Shown here in pieces: positions 26,201-34,730 of a stretch of DNA of 46,096 bases. Location of the stretch: positions 1 through 46,096 of the forward strand of contig JAKADP010000011.1 of the NCBI GenBank assembly GCA_021820465.1. The letters are read 5' to 3'. Within the stretch, counting starts at the first letter, position 1. Each line of letters starts with the position of its first letter. Under the pieces are notes generated by a model. It saw only the letters and a program-made list of their open reading frames with translations. It ran no database searches and was not told the DNA's origin. Source of the DNA: Bacillota bacterium (lineage in GTDB: Bacteria > Bacillota > Sulfobacillia > Sulfobacillales > JAIMBI01). The position numbers and the translations under genes are program-made.

Positions 26201-27451
26201 CTAGCGGCCGAGCCCTCCCTGCCACCAAACCCACGCCACCGCTACCGCCAGCGTGGCCGCCGACAGGGGCAGCGACCAGCGCAGGTAGGTCCGAAAGCTG
26301 AGCTGGTACCCCCGCTTGCGGGCGAGACTCACGCCCACCAGGTTGGCGGATGCCCCCAGCAGCGTGGTGTTGCCGCCCACCGCGGCGCCCGTGGCCAGCG
26401 CCAGCCACAGCGTGAGGCCATATCGCGGGTCCTGCGCCAAGATGCCCGACACAAGCGGAATGGCTGCCGCCACAATGGGTATGTTGTCCAACACGGCCGA
26501 GCAGACCGCGGTGAACACCAACAGCGCCAGCGGCAGCCCGGCCCCCAGGTGCTGCGCCAGCAGCCAGGTCCCGGCTGCCCGCATGATGCCGGCCCGCACC
26601 AGCGCGCCCACGACGATGAAGAGGCCGGCGAAAAACACCAGCGTGCCCCAGTCCACCTCGCCCAGATGGTGCTCGACGTCCCCCCCCACCAGCAGCAGTC
26701 CCAGCGTGGCGCCGGCGACGGCAATCAGGCCCACGGGCAGCCCTAGCGTGGACTGCAGAATGAAGGCCACTAGCGTGGCCACCATTACCGAGGCCAACGC
26801 CCAACCGCGGCGCGGGTGGGGAATCGTGGTGGGGTGCCAGCGGGCCGCTGGCCGAGCGGGCGGCTTGAGCGCCAGGCGCGCATAGCCCAGCACCATCAGC
26901 ACCATGACAAGCGCCAGCGGCCCCAGGTGGGTGACAAACTGGGTGAACGACAGCCCGGCGGCCGTCCCGATGAGGATGTTGGGCGGGTCGCCCACCAGCG
27001 TGGCCAAGCCGGCGAGGTTAGACGCCATGATGGCAAAGATCAAGAGGGGAACTGGGTCCATGTCTAGGTGCTCGGCGGCCGTGAACAGCGCCGGGCCCAG
27101 GATCAGGATCACCGACAGGTTGGGCAGGACGCTCGACAGGACGGCCACGACCATCATGAAGCCTAAAACCGTTGCCCAAGGCGACGGGCCGGTCACCCGC
27201 CGCACCCAGGATGCGAGCGCCGGAAACAGCCCCACCTCTTCGCCCAGGCTGACCAGCATCATCAGGCCAAACAGCAGCAGGATGGTGTTCCAGTCCACCG
27301 CCGCCACCGCCTGGCTGGGCGGCAGCAATCCGGAAAACACCACCGCAAGCGCCGCGGCCAGCGCAGCAGCCGCGCGATGCACCCACTCGCCCACCAGCAT
27401 GACGTACAGCAGCAAAAAGACTAGCAGGGACCACAGCGCCGCGTCAGTCAT
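26201..27451 (-). CDS. ArsB/NhaD-superfamily (ion transporter family) membrane permease
   Basis: A 416-residue polytopic protein with about eleven membrane segments and two inverted repeat halves. Each half holds a signature loop: LVGDPPNILIG in the first and AVGGNTTLLGASANLVGV in the second, as in ArsB, NhaD and CitMHS proteins. Candidate substrates are sodium/proton, arsenite or a dicarboxylate; sequence alone does not decide. It starts three bases after the rhodanese stop codon and is inserted within the otherwise standard prmC-tsaC order. Confidence 0.85.
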   Translation of the reverse strand: MTDAALWSLLVFLLLYVMLVGEWVHRAAAALAAALAVVFSGLLPPSQAVAAVDWNTILLLFGLMMLVSLGEEVGLFPALASWVRRVTGPSPWATVLGFMMVVAVLSSVLPNLSVILILGPALFTAAEHLDMDPVPLLIFAIMASNLAGLATLVGDPPNILIGTAAGLSFTQFVTHLGPLALVMVLMVLGYARLALKPPARPAARWHPTTIPHPRRGWALASVMVATLVAFILQSTLGLPVGLIAVAGATLGLLLVGGDVEHHLGEVDWGTLVFFAGLFIVVGALVRAGIMRAAGTWLLAQHLGAGLPLALLVFTAVCSAVLDNIPIVAAAIPLVSGILAQDPRYGLTLWLALATGAAVGGNTTLLGASANLVGVSLARKRGYQLSFRTYLRWSLPLSAATLAVAVAWVWWQGGLGR

Positions 27452-27454
27452 GCC

Positions 27455-27814
27455 CTATGGGTGCCGGGAATCGGTTGGCGCCGCCTCTGCCGGCGGCTCA
27501 CGGTGGTGAAACTGCATCCAGGCATCGACACCGCCGGTCAGGCGCACCACGCGGTCATACCCCTGCTCCCGCAAAACTTCCTGGGCATACTCGCTGGCGC
27601 CATGCCCATGCTGGCAAAACACCACTAAGAGCGCACCCCGGTCCCAGTCGCGCGGATCGTCCTCCAAATCTGTCACCGGCACGGCAATCGCCCCCGGGAC
27701 GTCGCCCACCTTGCCAAAGCGCACATCAATCAGCACCGTGGGCTCCCCACGCTCCAGCCGCTCCACCAGCTCGGGCACCGTGATGCTGCCGCCGGCCTCG
27801 GGCCCGTCTGCCAC
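27455..27814 (-). CDS. Single-domain rhodanese-like protein
   Basis: Sulfur-carrier or sulfurtransferase domain of 119 residues. It has the N-terminal LIDVR motif and the active-site loop CQHGHGA (Cys67), then GGVDAWMQF. I start it at GTG 27814, one base after the prmC stop codon and eight bases after GGGGGAGG; the longer frame to 27838 would run into prmC. It could supply persulfide sulfur, or detoxify cyanide or thiosulfate; the sequence does not say which. Confidence 0.87.
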   Translation of the reverse strand: MADGPEAGGSITVPELVERLERGEPTVLIDVRFGKVGDVPGAIAVPVTDLEDDPRDWDRGALLVVFCQHGHGASEYAQEVLREQGYDRVVRLTGGVDAWMQFHHREPPAEAAPTDSRHP

Positions 27815-27815
27815 G

Positions 27816-28640
27816 TCAGCGCCTCCCCCACACCACACGCGCTATGCCATCCGCGTCAGCCACCGGCGGGGCCACCGTCAGCCCCGCCTCCGTGAGCGCT
27901 TGGGCCACCTCGGCCGCTTGGCCAGCCCCCACCTCCAGCAGCGCGAGGCCGCCGGGGTCCAGCTTGCCCATGAGCTGCCCCACGAGGCGCAGGATCAATT
28001 CGGGCCCGCGCGCTCCCCCGAAGACGGCCCGGGCGGGCTCGAAGCGCACCTCCGGGTCGACGGGGTCGCTCTGGCCCACATAGGGGAGGTTCGCCACCAC
28101 CGCCAGGAGGCCTCCCTCCACCTGGGCCAGCAGATCCGACGGATAAAATCGAGCTCGCACGCCCACCCGCTCTCGATTGGCTTGGGCCAGCGCCAGCGCC
28201 TGCAAGTCGGAGTCCACGCCCTCCACCCGCCACCCGCCAAAGCCGTGCCGCGCCAGCGCCAAGGCCACGGCGCCCGAGCCCACCCCGACGTCCACCACCC
28301 GCCCGTCACGCGCGGGAATCTCGGCCAGCGCCGTCGCCACCAGCGTTTCCGTGGCGGGCCGCGGAACCAGCACCCGCGGCGTGACCACCAAATCCAGCCC
28401 GAAAAATTCTTGATGGCCCAGCACGTACGCCATCGGCTCGCGCCGCGCCCGCCGGGCCGCCCATGCCTCCAGGCGGTCCCAGGCCGCGTCATCCACCTCG
28501 GGGCGATCACGGTAGAGCGCTTCCTTGGGAATGCCCAGCGCCGCGGCCAGCAGCAGCGGCGTCTCGCGCTCGGGATGCGGCACCCCTGCCCGCGCCAGCT
28601 GCTCGCGCACAGCCTCCCACGCGGCGCTGAGGGTCCTCAT
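27816..28640 (-). CDS. prmC: Release-factor glutamine methyltransferase
   Basis: Methylates the Gln of the GGQ motif in RF1 and RF2. The 274-residue protein has an N-terminal helical domain, the SAM-binding loop [11 protein letters not shown] (about 117-127) and a catalytic NLPY at 184-187 (NPPY in most relatives). It overlaps the prfA stop by ATGA, so enzyme and substrate are co-translated. Confidence 0.95.
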   Translation of the reverse strand: MRTLSAAWEAVREQLARAGVPHPERETPLLLAAALGIPKEALYRDRPEVDDAAWDRLEAWAARRARREPMAYVLGHQEFFGLDLVVTPRVLVPRPATETLVATALAEIPARDGRVVDVGVGSGAVALALARHGFGGWRVEGVDSDLQALALAQANRERVGVRARFYPSDLLAQVEGGLLAVVANLPYVGQSDPVDPEVRFEPARAVFGGARGPELILRLVGQLMGKLDPGGLALLEVGAGQAAEVAQALTEAGLTVAPPVADADGIARVVWGRR

Positions 28641-29713
28641 GACACCGGATCAGCCAGGCGGGCCTGATCCTCGGCCGCCGCCAAGGCCGCCAAGAGCTCC
28701 GTCAGGTCTCCGTCCAGCACCGCCTCCAAGCGGTGGAGGGTGAGGCCCACGCGGTGGTCCGTGACGCGGTTCTGCGGAAAATTATAGGTGCGAATGCGCT
28801 CCGAGCGATCCCCGCTGCCCACGAGCGCCCGGCGCGCCGAGGCCTGTTCCGACGCCTGCGCCTGGGTGCGCAGGTCCTGCACCCGCGCCAGGAGGATGCG
28901 CATGGCCTTATCCCGATTCTTATGCTGGGATCGCTCGTCCTGCGCATGCACGGAAATGCCCGTGGGCAGGTGCGTGATGCGCACCGCCGACTCGGTCTTG
29001 TTGACATGCTGGCCGCCGGCCCCTCCGGCCCGCATGGTTTCAATCTTCAGGTCCTCGGGATCGATGGCCATATCCACCTCTTCGGCTTCGGGCATCACCG
29101 CGACGGTCGCGGCGGACGTGTGGATGCGCCCCTGGGCTTCGGTGGATGGCACGCGCTGGACGCGGTGCACGCCACTCTCAAACTTGAGGCGGCTGTATGC
29201 GCCGTCGCCTTCGATGAGGATGATGACTTCTTTGAAGCCCCCAATATCCGTCGGGCTCTCGGACAGCATCTCCACGCGCCAGCCCTGCCGCTCGGCAAAC
29301 CGGAGGTACATGCGCAGCAGGTCCGCCGCAAACATCGCGGCTTCGTCGCCGCCCGTACCCGCCCGGATTTCCAGAATGACGTTTTTGTCGTTGTTGGCGT
29401 CGCGCGGGAGCAGGTCCTCCGTCAGCTGGGCCTCGAGGCGCGCCAAGTCGCTGCGCACCGTCTCCAGCTCCGCCTCCGCCAGCCCCCGCAGCTCAGGATC
29501 CTCCCGCATCAGGCGGCGCAACTCGTCCTCGGTGCGCCGAGCGTCCTGATACTGGGCAAACCTCTCCAACACCGGCGTCAAGCGGGCCAGCTCCTTGCCC
29601 AGGCGCCGCGCCGCGACCGGGTCCGACACCACCTCCGGACGAGACAGTTCGGCCTCCAAGTGCTGTCCACGCGCGGCCATCTGCTGCAGGCGGCCCGTCA
29701 TGCGGCTGTCCAT
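28637..29713 (-). CDS. prfA: Peptide chain release factor 1
   Basis: Recognises UAA and UAG and releases the peptide. It is 358 residues, the standard size. The catalytic GGQ is at 233-235 within [18 protein letters not shown], and the codon-recognition tripeptide is PST at 189-191 (PAT or PVT is more common). Start ATG 29713 after GGGGCGAGGCG. It lies between rpmE and prmC. Confidence 0.97.
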   Translation of the reverse strand: MDSRMTGRLQQMAARGQHLEAELSRPEVVSDPVAARRLGKELARLTPVLERFAQYQDARRTEDELRRLMREDPELRGLAEAELETVRSDLARLEAQLTEDLLPRDANNDKNVILEIRAGTGGDEAAMFAADLLRMYLRFAERQGWRVEMLSESPTDIGGFKEVIILIEGDGAYSRLKFESGVHRVQRVPSTEAQGRIHTSAATVAVMPEAEEVDMAIDPEDLKIETMRAGGAGGQHVNKTESAVRITHLPTGISVHAQDERSQHKNRDKAMRILLARVQDLRTQAQASEQASARRALVGSGDRSERIRTYNFPQNRVTDHRVGLTLHRLEAVLDGDLTELLAALAAAEDQARLADPVS

Positions 29714-29784
29714 CGCCTCGCCCCTCCGCTACTCGGGTAATCCGCTGTCTGCCATCTGGCGTCGCCGTTCCGCCCCACCGGCGC

Positions 29785-29813
29785 GGAAAGAAAAACAGAG
29801 CCGAGGCTCTGTT
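29785..29813 (-). terminator. Intrinsic terminator after rpmE
   Basis: GCTCTGTT/AACAGAGC arms (29806-29813 and 29794-29801) with a 4-base loop are followed on the minus strand by TTTCTTTCC. The first arm begins at the rpmE stop codon. It separates rpmE from prfA. Confidence 0.85.
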
Positions 29814-30016
29814 TACTTCATGCCGTATTTGCGCTTGAAGCGCTCCACCCGGCCACCCGTATCGACGAGCCGCTGGCTGCCGCCCGTGTAAACCGGATGG
29901 CACTTGCCGCACACCTCGATGCGCAAGTTTTCCCGCGTCGAGCCGACCTCGTACACCGCCCCGCACGAGCACGTGATGGTGGTGCGCTTGTACTTCGGAT
30001 GAATCTCTGGCTTCAA
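29813..30016 (-). CDS. rpmE: 50S ribosomal protein L31 (zinc-binding form)
   Basis: Large-subunit protein, 67 residues, with four Cys ligands in CSC (16-18) and CGKC (36-39), the zinc-containing type of L31. The start is TTG at 30016, seven bases after AGGGTGG; no ATG is available. It has its own terminator. Confidence 0.96.
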   Translation of the reverse strand: MKPEIHPKYKRTTITCSCGAVYEVGSTRENLRIEVCGKCHPVYTGGSQRLVDTGGRVERFKRKYGMK

Positions 30017-30377
30017 CTGAATGCCACCCTCTTCCGGTCTGCTTCGGGCCCGCTACGCCTCGCGAGAATCGACGTCCATCTTATCAGACGGGCGTGCGGC
30101 CGCACAAGGGGCGGCCGCACGCCCGCAGACCGGGCTCTGCGGGGGGAGCGGGGGCTCGCCCCGCGCCGCACCCACACGCACGGGATCAGCCGGCGCTGAC
30201 GCGGGGCATCACGCGCGCGAAGCGCGCGAGACACGAAGCTGCGCCAACGGCCGCCGTCGCCGCCCACCCCGTCTCCAGATGCCGACAACAAATTTAGATC
30301 GCCTACAAGGAATCTCCGCCGCGATGTCGAACCCGAGTAGCCGTTCGTGCCTGACGGTCGGACGACGGGGGTGTGGC
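30017..30377. other. 361-bp intergenic region with a 14-bp-arm hairpin
   Basis: Divergent region between rpmE and the lytic transglycosylase gene. GGGCGTGCGGCCGC (30090-30103) pairs perfectly with its complement (30111-30124). A GC-rich, repeat-prone stretch follows (30130-30240, including GCGCGCGAAGCGCGCG). TGATAAGAT on the minus strand near 30081 could be an extended -10 for rpmE. A c-di-AMP riboswitch was considered, because such leaders often precede cell-wall hydrolases, but the conserved blocks are not there. Confidence 0.45.
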
Positions 30378-31628
30378 ATGCATCGATTGTGGCCCGGAGT
30401 GTGCGCGGCGATGCTGCTGGCGGTGGGACCGCTGGCAACAGCCCATGCAGCGTCGCTCCAACAGTTGGAGCAGCAGCAGCACCAAACGTCGCAGCAGCTG
30501 AACTCTGAGCAGAGCCAGCTGAAGGCGACGCAGAATTCGATCTTGGCAACCGAGTCGCGCATCCAGCAAATCAACCAGCAGGTGGCCCAGGATCGCTCGC
30601 GGGTGGCGGCGGTCAACGGCGAGATTCAAGCCACCCAGGCCCAGCTCACCGCCACCGAGAACGAAATCGCCAGCATTAACCGACACCTGCACTACGAAGC
30701 GTCCCTGCTGACGGCCCAGGTGCGGCTGATGGAAGAGCACGGTGCGGTGGGGTACCTGGATGTCATTTTGGGCGCGAAGTCGTTTTCCGACTTCTTAAGC
30801 CGCCTCTACATGCTCAGCCAGGTGGCCACCATGGCCACCAACCTGGTGGACCAAATCAAGGCCCAGGATGCGCTGATGCATCAAAAGCAGGCCCAGCTGG
30901 TTTCGCAGAAGAATCATCTGGTGGTGCTGCAGCAACAAGCCGTGGCCGCCACCAATGCCGAGCAGGCCGCAGCGGCCAGCGCCGGCGCGCTGGTCATCAG
31001 CCTGCACAGCCAAGAGCAGCAGCAGGCCACCTACATTGGACAGCTGAAGAGCCAGCTGACCAGCATCGTCAACCAAATCCAGGCGCTGTTGGCGCAGTAC
31101 ACCGGCGGCTATCTGAGTCAGCACCAGCTGTTCACCGCGCTGTACCCACTGGTGCAGGCGGCGACGACGCAGCTGGGCGGGGGCCTGCCGCCCGCGCTGG
31201 TCATCGGCGTCATCACCGAGGAGTCCGGGGGCAACCAGCACGCGGTGAGCCCGGCCGGCGCCGTGGGCTTGATGCAGGTGGAGCCCGGCACCGCGGCGCC
31301 GATCGAAGCCGAGTTGGGACTTTCGCCGTCGGCGCTGTACAACGCCGAGGACAACCTCCTGATTGGGTGCTTCGAGCTGCGGTACCTCCTGGATTACTTT
31401 GGGGGGCCGGGCGCATCCGCCAGCGTCAATCCCTCGCTGGCCGTGCCGCCGGGCAACAGTACGACGTACCTCAGTGAGGCATTGGCGGGCTACAACGCGG
31501 GGCCGGGGAGCGTCAAGGCCTATGGCAGCCTCGCGGGCCTGTTTGCGCAGTCCTGGGGCGCCTCCGTCCACCAGTACGTGGCCAACATTGAGGCACTGTA
31601 CCTGCAGTACTCGCAGTGGGCCCCGTGA
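30378..31628 (+). CDS. Secreted lytic transglycosylase with PcsB/CwlO-type coiled coil
   Basis: Peptidoglycan-cleaving enzyme, 416 residues. A signal peptide (1-24, ending AHA) is followed by a long Gln-rich coiled coil (about 25-235). That contains GYLDVILGAKSFSDFLSRL, typical of the N-terminal domain of CwlO/PcsB hydrolases regulated by FtsEX. The C-terminal SLT domain (about 255-410) has catalytic Glu282 in ITEESGGN, then GAVGLMQV and ALAGYNAGPG. Joining a CwlO-type coil to an SLT domain, rather than NlpC/P60 or CHAP, is less common. An ATG at 30324 in the same frame is an alternative start. A strong terminator follows. Confidence 0.88.
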   Translation: MHRLWPGVCAAMLLAVGPLATAHAASLQQLEQQQHQTSQQLNSEQSQLKATQNSILATESRIQQINQQVAQDRSRVAAVNGEIQATQAQLTATENEIASINRHLHYEASLLTAQVRLMEEHGAVGYLDVILGAKSFSDFLSRLYMLSQVATMATNLVDQIKAQDALMHQKQAQLVSQKNHLVVLQQQAVAATNAEQAAAASAGALVISLHSQEQQQATYIGQLKSQLTSIVNQIQALLAQYTGGYLSQHQLFTALYPLVQAATTQLGGGLPPALVIGVITEESGGNQHAVSPAGAVGLMQVEPGTAAPIEAELGLSPSALYNAEDNLLIGCFELRYLLDYFGGPGASASVNPSLAVPPGNSTTYLSEALAGYNAGPGSVKAYGSLAGLFAQSWGASVHQYVANIEALYLQYSQWAP

Positions 31629-31637
31629 TGAGCTGGC

Positions 31638-31668
31638 AAAGCGGGAGGGGCCACCCTCCCGCTTTTTT
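31638..31668 (+). terminator. Intrinsic terminator after the lytic transglycosylase gene
   Basis: AAAGCGGGAGGG (31638-31649) and CCCTCCCGCTTT (31654-31665) form a 12-bp stem ending in six T residues. It lies 10 bp after the stop codon, between convergent genes. Confidence 0.92.
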
Positions 31669-31676
31669 GATCCCCG

Positions 31677-32138
31677 CTACGCGTCGGGCGCCACGGGCGG
31701 CCCGTCGGGCGCCCCATGCCAGCGCCGCGACCCATCGTCCCACAGCTCCGCCTTAAAGATGGGCGCTCGATCCTTCACCCGGTCGATGCCCGCCCGACAG
31801 GCGGCAAACGCAGCGGGCCGGTGCGGAGCGGCCGCGCCCACGAACACGCTGGTCTCGCCTATCATCAGGCGCCCCACCCGGTGCACGATCACGAGCCGGC
31901 AGAGGCCAAATTCCTGGACCAGCTCCGACCCAATGCGGTCAAATTCCGCCAGCGCCAGCGGGGTGTAGGCTTCGTACTCGAGGCCCAGAGTGGGCCGCCC
32001 CATAAACTCGCGGCGCACCACCCCCATGAACACGGCCTGGCCCCCCGCAGCCGGATCGGCCAGCCGCGCCACGAGGTCACCCACCGCGATGGGCTCGGGC
32101 CCCACATGGTACCAGGTGGCCGCGCCACCGCCGCCCAC
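31677..32138 (-). CDS. moaE: Molybdopterin synthase catalytic subunit
   Basis: Converts cyclic pyranopterin monophosphate to molybdopterin with sulfur carried by MoaD. The 153-residue protein contains FMGVVRREFMGR, LEYEAY, HRVGRLMIGETSVFVGAAAPHR and the lysine-bearing DRVKDRAPIFKAEL block of the active site. GTG start at 32138 behind GGGAGGT. It directly follows moaD, as expected for two subunits of one enzyme. Confidence 0.94.
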   Translation of the reverse strand: MGGGGAATWYHVGPEPIAVGDLVARLADPAAGGQAVFMGVVRREFMGRPTLGLEYEAYTPLALAEFDRIGSELVQEFGLCRLVIVHRVGRLMIGETSVFVGAAAPHRPAAFAACRAGIDRVKDRAPIFKAELWDDGSRRWHGAPDGPPVAPDA

Positions 32139-32142
32139 CCCG

Positions 32143-32445
32143 CTAACCTCCCGCCACCGGTGGGATGATGGCCACCACGTCGCCCGGCCCCAGCTCGCGC
32201 GTCGCGGGTGCCCACACTTCGTTCACGGAAAACAGGAACCGGTCCGCCCCGGCCCCCAGCTGGTCCGCGTACTCGCGAAACAGCGACGCCACGGTGGTGG
32301 CGGGCGGCACCGTGCGCTCGATGCGGTGGGCCCCCATCCGGTCGGCGGCAAACGAGAAAAACAGCACCGTGATGGGAATGCTGTCGGCAGGGCCGTCGGG
32401 ACTGCTGGGGCTCAATGGTGGCCGGACTGGCCGGGATTCCGTCAT
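32143..32445 (-). CDS. moaD: Molybdopterin synthase sulfur-carrier subunit
   Basis: Ubiquitin-fold protein of 100 residues ending in Gly-Gly (PPVAGG), the C-terminus that becomes a thiocarboxylate and donates sulfur to MoaE. FFSFAADRMG and FSVNEVW are typical positions. The ATG at 32445 sits nine bases after AGGAGG; the longer frame to 32490 lacks support. The Ser/Pro-rich N-terminus of about 20 residues is longer than usual. Confidence 0.93.
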   Translation of the reverse strand: MTESRPVRPPLSPSSPDGPADSIPITVLFFSFAADRMGAHRIERTVPPATTVASLFREYADQLGAGADRFLFSVNEVWAPATRELGPGDVVAIIPPVAGG

Positions 32446-32543
32446 GCCTGAAAGCCTCCTGTTGTCGAACAAGGCCGCCTGGGTGCACACCCTGCCGCTC
32501 GTCGGGTCTCTACTGGTTGTACTGCTTGGAGGATAGCAGACTC

Positions 32544-33395
32544 ATGCGCACTCGGATGTACTGGTACTGGGTCCTCTCGCTGGCGCTGGTTATCTTGGCC
32601 GCTTGGGCGCTGTGGTGGCGCATGCCGCCCACCCCGGGCAGGGTCCCCGCCCCGACCCTGGCGGCTGTCCATCTGGCCCCCCAGGCCCCAGGCGTCGTTG
32701 GGGTCCAGGAGCCCATCACCATCACGCTGCCCTGGCCTGCGAGCCCGCCACGGCTCCGCCGCGCGATTCAAGTCACGCCCGCCGTGCCCTGGCACCTCAC
32801 GCGTCTCAGTCGAGACGTGTATCAACTGCACCCCACCGGGCGCTGGCCCCAAAGCCGCCACATCGCCGTGCACGTCGCGGCGGCGGCGCTGTACGCGGGG
32901 CGACCCGTCGCGGGTGCCGCCACCGACGCCTTTCAGACCGATGACAATCGCACGGTCGTGGTGAACCTCACGCTGCAAGTGCTGCAGGCCTACGAGGGGC
33001 AGCGCCTCGTGGCCACCATGCCCATCTCCAGCGGGGTCACCCCGGAATATCCCACGCCCACGGGACACTTCTACATCTGGCGCCGCGTCCGCCTCGGAGA
33101 CATGCGCTACGGGAGTCCGGGCCAGCCCGGTGCCTATTACGTGGCGCACGTCCCCTATGCGCAATATATCTACAAGGGCATTGCGATTCACGGCGCCTAC
33201 TGGGCCCGCCAGTTCGGCGTGCCCCACAGCCACGGCTGCATCCAGCTGGCCACCCGCGTCGGCAACCCCCACCCAGCCGGCGTGGCCGAGGATGCTGGCT
33301 GGCTCTGGCACTTCACGCACCTGGGCACCCCTGTCATTGTCGAAGGCACCACACCGCCGCACACGCGGCTCCTGCGCTACCCGGGGCAGCCGTAA
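32544..33395 (+). CDS. L,D-transpeptidase (YkuD domain), membrane-anchored
   Basis: Cell-wall crosslinking or spore-envelope enzyme of 283 residues. An N-terminal membrane anchor (about 7-25), a beta-rich linker domain and a C-terminal YkuD domain (about 137-275) are visible. The active site reads IHGAYWARQFGVPHSHGCIQL, here with His216 and the nucleophile Cys232 in SHGC. Start ATG 32544 lies downstream of GGAGG with a longish spacer (11 bases); the ATG at 32556 is possible. It diverges from moaD. Confidence 0.92.
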   Translation: MRTRMYWYWVLSLALVILAAWALWWRMPPTPGRVPAPTLAAVHLAPQAPGVVGVQEPITITLPWPASPPRLRRAIQVTPAVPWHLTRLSRDVYQLHPTGRWPQSRHIAVHVAAAALYAGRPVAGAATDAFQTDDNRTVVVNLTLQVLQAYEGQRLVATMPISSGVTPEYPTPTGHFYIWRRVRLGDMRYGSPGQPGAYYVAHVPYAQYIYKGIAIHGAYWARQFGVPHSHGCIQLATRVGNPHPAGVAEDAGWLWHFTHLGTPVIVEGTTPPHTRLLRYPGQP

Positions 33396-33413
33396 GGCAG
33401 GCGGCACCCCGCC

Positions 33414-34709
33414 CTACAGCCGGGCCAGCACCCGATCGGCAGCCGCCAGCACCCCATCGATGACGTCGGGGGTGTGCGCCTGGGACACGAACGCCGTTTC
33501 GAAGGGCGACGGCGGCCAAAATACGCCTTCGGCCAACATGCCGTGAAAGAAGCGCGCAAACCGCTCGCGGTCCGCCGCCTCCGTCTCAGCCATATTGCTT
33601 GGCGCCCGCTCGGCAAAAAACAGGCTCATCATGCCCCCCATGCGCGGGGCCACGGCGGCCACACCGTGCCGCGCGGCCCGCTCCTCCAAGCCGTCCGCCA
33701 GGGCTGCGGTCGCCTGGGCCAGGGGGTCATAAAACGCCGGTCCGCCAATGGCGTCCAGCTGCGCCAGTCCCGCCGCCATCGCCACGGGGTTGCCCGACAG
33801 GGTGCCCGCTTGATACACCGGGCCTTCCGGCGCCACCAGCGCCATCAGATCGCGCCGCCCGCCGTACGCGCCCACCGGCATGCCGGCCCCAATCACCTTG
33901 GCCAGGCACGTGAGGTCGGGCGTGACGCCGCCGCCCTGCACCCCGCCCCAGCCGACGCGGAACCCGGTCATCACCTCGTCAAAGACCAAGAGCGCCCCGG
34001 CCCCCCACGTCAGAGCGCGAAGCGCCTCCAGGAAGCCCGGCGCCGGCAGCACGGTCCCCATATTGCCTGCGACCGGCTCCACGATCACCGCGGCGATGTC
34101 GGGCCCGCGGTCGTGAAACAGCCGGGTGACCGCCTCCGTGTCGTTGTAGGGCACCGACACCGTCAGGGAAGCCAGCTCCGCCGGCACACCGGCGGAATCG
34201 GGCACGCCCAGCGTGGCCGCGCCCGAGCCCGCCCGAATCAGCAGCGAGTCATGATGGCCATGGTAGCAGCCGCTGAACTTCACCACGAGCCGGCGGCCGG
34301 TGGCGGCCCGGGCCACACGCAGGGCCGACATCGTCGCTTCGGTCCCCGAGTTCACAAAGCGCAGTTTCTCGACAGCCGGCATGGCACTGGTGATGCGCTC
34401 CGCCAGCAGCACCTCACGCGGCGACGGGGCCCCAAAAGACAGCCCCTCGGCAACCGCCTGCGCCGCGGCGGCCACCACCGGCTCCGGGGCGTGGCCCAGG
34501 ATCAGCGGGCCGTAGCTCATCACCAGATCAATCAGCCGGCGGCCGCCCAAGTCGAACAAATAAGGCCCCGCGCCCCGCTCCACGAAAAACGGCTCGCCGC
34601 CCACGCCGCGAAACGACCGCACCGGGCTCGACACCCCTCCGGGCATGAGGGCACGGGCCCGCGGGCCCCATGTGTCGCTGGCGTCCTGTGTCCCGTCTGT
34701 CGCACTCAC
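33414..34709 (-). CDS. hemL: Glutamate-1-semialdehyde 2,1-aminomutase
   Basis: PLP enzyme of the C5 pathway: glutamate-1-semialdehyde to 5-aminolevulinate for heme. At 431 residues it matches family length. The PLP lysine is Lys271 in CLAKVIGAGMPVGAYGG; other blocks are FVNSGTEA, GCYHGHHD, VIVEPVAGNMG and LLVFDEVMTGFR. GTG start at 34709 with only a weak ribosome site. It follows ychF by 21 bp and is probably in the same transcript. No other heme gene is in the window. Confidence 0.96.
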   Translation of the reverse strand: MSATDGTQDASDTWGPRARALMPGGVSSPVRSFRGVGGEPFFVERGAGPYLFDLGGRRLIDLVMSYGPLILGHAPEPVVAAAAQAVAEGLSFGAPSPREVLLAERITSAMPAVEKLRFVNSGTEATMSALRVARAATGRRLVVKFSGCYHGHHDSLLIRAGSGAATLGVPDSAGVPAELASLTVSVPYNDTEAVTRLFHDRGPDIAAVIVEPVAGNMGTVLPAPGFLEALRALTWGAGALLVFDEVMTGFRVGWGGVQGGGVTPDLTCLAKVIGAGMPVGAYGGRRDLMALVAPEGPVYQAGTLSGNPVAMAAGLAQLDAIGGPAFYDPLAQATAALADGLEERAARHGVAAVAPRMGGMMSLFFAERAPSNMAETEAADRERFARFFHGMLAEGVFWPPSPFETAFVSQAHTPDVIDGVLAAADRVLARL

Positions 34710-34730
34710 CTTGCCAACCGCCCCCCGTGT

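Noticed and set aside
30040-30377. c-di-AMP (ydaO) or second c-di-GMP riboswitch before the lytic transglycosylase
   Set aside because: Such leaders are common before wall hydrolases and the region is rich in stems, but the conserved blocks of either class are not present.
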